Origin: Myxococcales bacterium
GTDB lineage: Bacteria > Myxococcota > Myxococcia > Myxococcales > Anaeromyxobacteraceae
DNA length: 7,783 nt
Direction: 5' to 3'
NCBI GenBank assembly: GCA_021784995.1
Contig: JAJYHA010000400.1
Span: forward strand, 1-7,783
Part shown: positions 5,514 to 7,783 of the stretch, piece after piece
Layout of the letters: each line of letters opens with the position of its first letter
Numbering within the stretch: the stretch's first letter is position 1
Notes under the pieces: model-generated
What the model was told of the DNA's origin: nothing
Seen by the model: only the letters and a program-made list of their open reading frames with translations
Database searches by the model: none
Program-made: the position numbers and the translations under genes

Positions 5514-7783
5514 GTCCTGCGGATCGTGACCAGCGTGTCGCGCGGACCCCGCGCGCCCGCCGTCGCACCCCGGTCGGGCGCGACGAGGACCGCCGGGTCG
5601 TCGCGCAGCGCCCGCAGGCACGTGCGGCCCCGCGCCCCGCCCGGGCCGACCGGCATGGCCGCGACGCCCGGCACGACGCCCGCGTAGAGCCGGGCGCGCG
5701 CCTCCACCGCGCCCTCGTCCGATTCGACCCTCACCCGCTGGCCGTCGCCGACGCCGAGCGCCCTTGCATCGGAGGGCGCGAGCTCGACCCAGAGCGTCCA
5801 GCTCTGCTGCAGCTCGTGGCCGAGGACGTCCTGCACGAAGGGGAGCGGTCCCTGCGCGTCGCCGTATGCCGCGAGCAGCGGATACAGGTGGAGCTTCAGG
5901 CGGCGGCTCGCCGCGCCCGCCGCCTGCGCCGTGGCCGCGCCGGGAGGCCTGGTCTCGAGGGTGCGGGCGAGGGGGCCGAAGTCGAACCTCCCGCTCGGCG
6001 TGCGCAGGGCGCGGCTGCGCTCGCCGAAGTCGTAGACAGGATCCCACCAGCCGCCGCGCTCCCGCAGCCCGGCCCAGAACTGGTCGAAGCTGCCGGTGGA
6101 GGACGCGCGCCAGCCGTTCCTCTCCATGGTCTCGACCCACGCCCCGGCCTCGGGCACGTCGAAGAGCGCCCCGCGGCCGGAGCGGTAGACGCCGCGCGCG
6201 GAGAGCCGCACCACCTCCTGGAAGTCGTGCCAGGGCATCGCCTCGCCGGCCGGGCCGCCGAGCCGGCGCGCGAGCTCGGCCAGCGCGTCCGCGGCGTGGC
6301 GCGTGTCGTGCCGTGGTCTCAGGACCGGCTGCCGGATCCCCAGCACGGGGAAGCCACGCGAGGTGAAGGTCGGCACGTCCTGCCACCGCTCGAGGTAGAC
6401 GTGGTCGGGCAGGACGACGTCGGCGACGCGCGCCGTCTCGTCGAGGAACGACGAGAAAGAGACGACGAAGGGCACCCTGCGGAGCGCGGCGCGCGCCCGC
6501 TCGCCGCCGCCGAGGGCGCCGATCGGGTCGGCGCCGAAGGCGACGAGGGCGTTCACGGGATAGCTGCCGGCGCCGTCGACCCACGCCTGCAGCGCGGCGA
6601 GGCCGCTGCGGGCGGGGCCCTCCGCGGCGACGGCGGGCATGGCACGGCCGCGCGCACCGCGCGCGTCCACCGGAGCGGGGGGCAGCGGATCGAGCGGGAC
6701 CGCTCCTGGGACGAGCACGCCCCCCGGGGCGTTCACGGCCCCGACGGCGGCGTTCAGCGCGTGGATCGCCATGCCGGTCTCGGCCGGCGGCCGGCCCGGG
6801 CCGTTGCGGGTGCCGTCGATGGCGACCGCCGGCCGTGTCGAGGCGAACTGCCGCGCCACGCGAATGAGCGTCGCCACCGGGACGCCCGTCCTCTCCGAGA
6901 CCGCCTCCGGGTGGTAGTCACGCAACACGGCCGCGCGCAGCGCGTCGAACCCGAGCCCCCACGGATCGAGGAAGTCGCGGCGCTCGAGCCCTTCCCGGAT
7001 CACCATGTGCAAGAGCCCGAGCGCGAAGGTCCCCTCCGTGCCCGGCTGGACGGGGATCCACTCGTCGGCGTGCGCGGCGCTGACGGACAGGCGCGGCTCG
7101 ACGTGGACCACGTGCACGCGCGTCGCCTTGCGCCCGCGGCGTGCGAGGCCATAGGCGCGCGCGGCGCCGGCCGGCGACGACGACCCCTCGAGCCACCCGG
7201 AGCCGAAGGCGAGGACGAAGCGCGTGTTCTCGACGTCGTACGCGACGGGGCCGTCGACGCCCTGCATCGAGCGAACGGCCTCGGAGGGCGCGATGTCGTC
7301 CCACGCGCGGCCGCCCACGTGGTTGGGCGAGCCGTACGCGGCGAGGAAGCGCCCCGCGACGTGCCGGCTGAGCCCGCGGGTGCCGTCCACGAGTGCGACG
7401 GTGTGCGAGAGCCCCCTCTCGCGCAGGTCGCGCAGGCGCGCCGCCACCGCCGCGATCCCCGCCTCCCAGGTCACCGGCTCGAGCTCGCCCGAGCCGGCCG
7501 GCCCGGAGCGCCGCAACGGCCCGCGCACGCGATCGGGGTGGTAGAGCACGTGCGCGCCGGCGAGCCCGAGGGGACAGAGCCCGCCGCGGCTGACGGGGTG
7601 GAGGGCGTTCCCCGCGACGCCGACCAGGCGTCCGGACACGACGCGCGCCCGGATGCCGCAGCCGCCCGGGCACCCGCCGCACGTGGAGACGACCCACGCG
7701 TCGGGGGCGCCGCGGGGCGGAGGTGCGGGCGCGGCGCCCTCGGAGGCGTGCGCGGTGCGGCGCTGCGCGAGCAGGGGCGCGGC
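5510..7783 (-). CDS. Molybdopterin-oxidoreductase-family large subunit, ActB/QrcB-like (5' end outside window)
   Basis: The frame is open to the window edge, giving 757 visible residues. The GTG at 7639 is internal, because upstream codons encode the iron-sulfur motif. Numbering from the first visible residue, the N-terminal [4Fe-4S] site is C35-GG-C38-PGG-C42 with C70 in RGGLCPLG. Other family blocks are GSPN at 151-154, AFGSGWLEG near 192-200, PVQPGTEGT near 244-252, TARVADVVLPD near 450-460, YLERWQD near 463-469, RTPSGRFDF near 594-602 and a C-terminal cofactor-domain region from about 629. The VQD...WTLWVEL and VVPGVAAMPVG stretches recall ActB. Counting without gaps from GSPN, the place where PsrA/PhsA relatives have the Mo-ligand Cys holds Asp162. 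The GHTxxGR typical near the C-terminus is here GPGGARGR. ActB and QrcB are known to lack active molybdenum, so this subunit may only support electron transfer. A Tat signal is expected before the visible part but cannot be seen. Which substrate, if any, it handles cannot be told. Confidence 0.9.
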   Translation of the reverse strand, partial: AAPLLAQRRTAHASEGAAPAPPPRGAPDAWVVSTCGGCPGGCGIRARVVSGRLVGVAGNALHPVSRGGLCPLGLAGAHVLYHPDRVRGPLRRSGPAGSGELEPVTWEAGIAAVAARLRDLRERGLSHTVALVDGTRGLSRHVAGRFLAAYGSPNHVGGRAWDDIAPSEAVRSMQGVDGPVAYDVENTRFVLAFGSGWLEGSSSPAGAARAYGLARRGRKATRVHVVHVEPRLSVSAAHADEWIPVQPGTEGTFALGLLHMVIREGLERRDFLDPWGLGFDALRAAVLRDYHPEAVSERTGVPVATLIRVARQFASTRPAVAIDGTRNGPGRPPAETGMAIHALNAAVGAVNAPGGVLVPGAVPLDPLPPAPVDARGARGRAMPAVAAEGPARSGLAALQAWVDGAGSYPVNALVAFGADPIGALGGGERARAALRRVPFVVSFSSFLDETARVADVVLPDHVYLERWQDVPTFTSRGFPVLGIRQPVLRPRHDTRHAADALAELARRLGGPAGEAMPWHDFQEVVRLSARGVYRSGRGALFDVPEAGAWVETMERNGWRASSTGSFDQFWAGLRERGGWWDPVYDFGERSRALRTPSGRFDFGPLARTLETRPPGAATAQAAGAASRRLKLHLYPLLAAYGDAQGPLPFVQDVLGHELQQSWTLWVELAPSDARALGVGDGQRVRVESDEGAVEARARLYAGVVPGVAAMPVGPGGARGRTCLRALRDDPAVLVAPDRGATAGARGPRDTLVTIRRT

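Noticed and set aside
4708..5529. 273-residue plus-strand frame opposite the ferredoxin gene
   Set aside because: It is antisense to a protein with sixteen correctly spaced cysteines and has no recognisable feature of its own.
5510..7639. GTG at 7639 as start of the large subunit
   Set aside because: The codons upstream encode the CGGCPGGC iron-sulfur motif of the same protein, so the gene extends past the window edge.

Overview
The window is about 70% G+C or more, and its third codon positions are almost all G or C. The 93-residue PHA-granule-family gene, the QueC sequence and a c-type cytochrome-rich respiratory operon suggest a Myxococcota-type bacterium, perhaps close to Anaeromyxobacter. 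This assignment rests on remembered family resemblance and not on a search. No mobile element, tRNA, rRNA or CRISPR array was seen.

Left part, plus strand (1-1975). The window opens inside a gene whose 3' end codes for an Ala/Leu-rich helical protein of unknown function. An 82-base gap follows, then queC (7-cyano-7-deazaguanine synthase, queuosine/preQ0 pathway). queC runs 70 bases into a small gene for a polyhydroxyalkanoate-granule-type protein (PHA_gran_rgn family). The family-like part of QueC ends at residue 232, and the last 30 residues are read from the overlap region, which looks like a lost stop codon.

Middle (1976-2180). This convergent intergenic region is packed with hairpins. 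Two GC-rich stem-loops directly follow the plus-strand genes, and two smaller ones come next. A compound inverted repeat then overlaps the stop codon of the minus-strand operon and contains a perfect 18-bp tandem duplication. No U-tract follows any of them.

Right part, minus strand (7783 down to 2181). Four tightly coupled genes form one operon, in the order of transcription: a molybdopterin-oxidoreductase-family subunit (5' end outside the window), a 16-cysteine ferredoxin-like subunit, a ten-helix NrfD/ActC-like membrane subunit, and an exported tetraheme cytochrome c. Two of the three junctions are ATGA overlaps. At the third, the ribosome-binding site overlaps the previous stop codon. Together they look like a membrane quinone:cytochrome c oxidoreductase related to alternative complex III (ActB-ActC) and Qrc (QrcBCD). 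Electrons would pass between the quinone pool, at the NrfD subunit, and the iron-sulfur chain and/or the cytochrome. The catalytic-type subunit carries no obvious Mo-ligand cysteine at the expected place, so it may be a structural or electron-transfer relative, as in those two complexes. The cytochrome is built from four repeats, each with a CxxCH heme site followed about 30-37 residues later by [WF]-x-H-x3-M. This is the most distinctive feature of the window.
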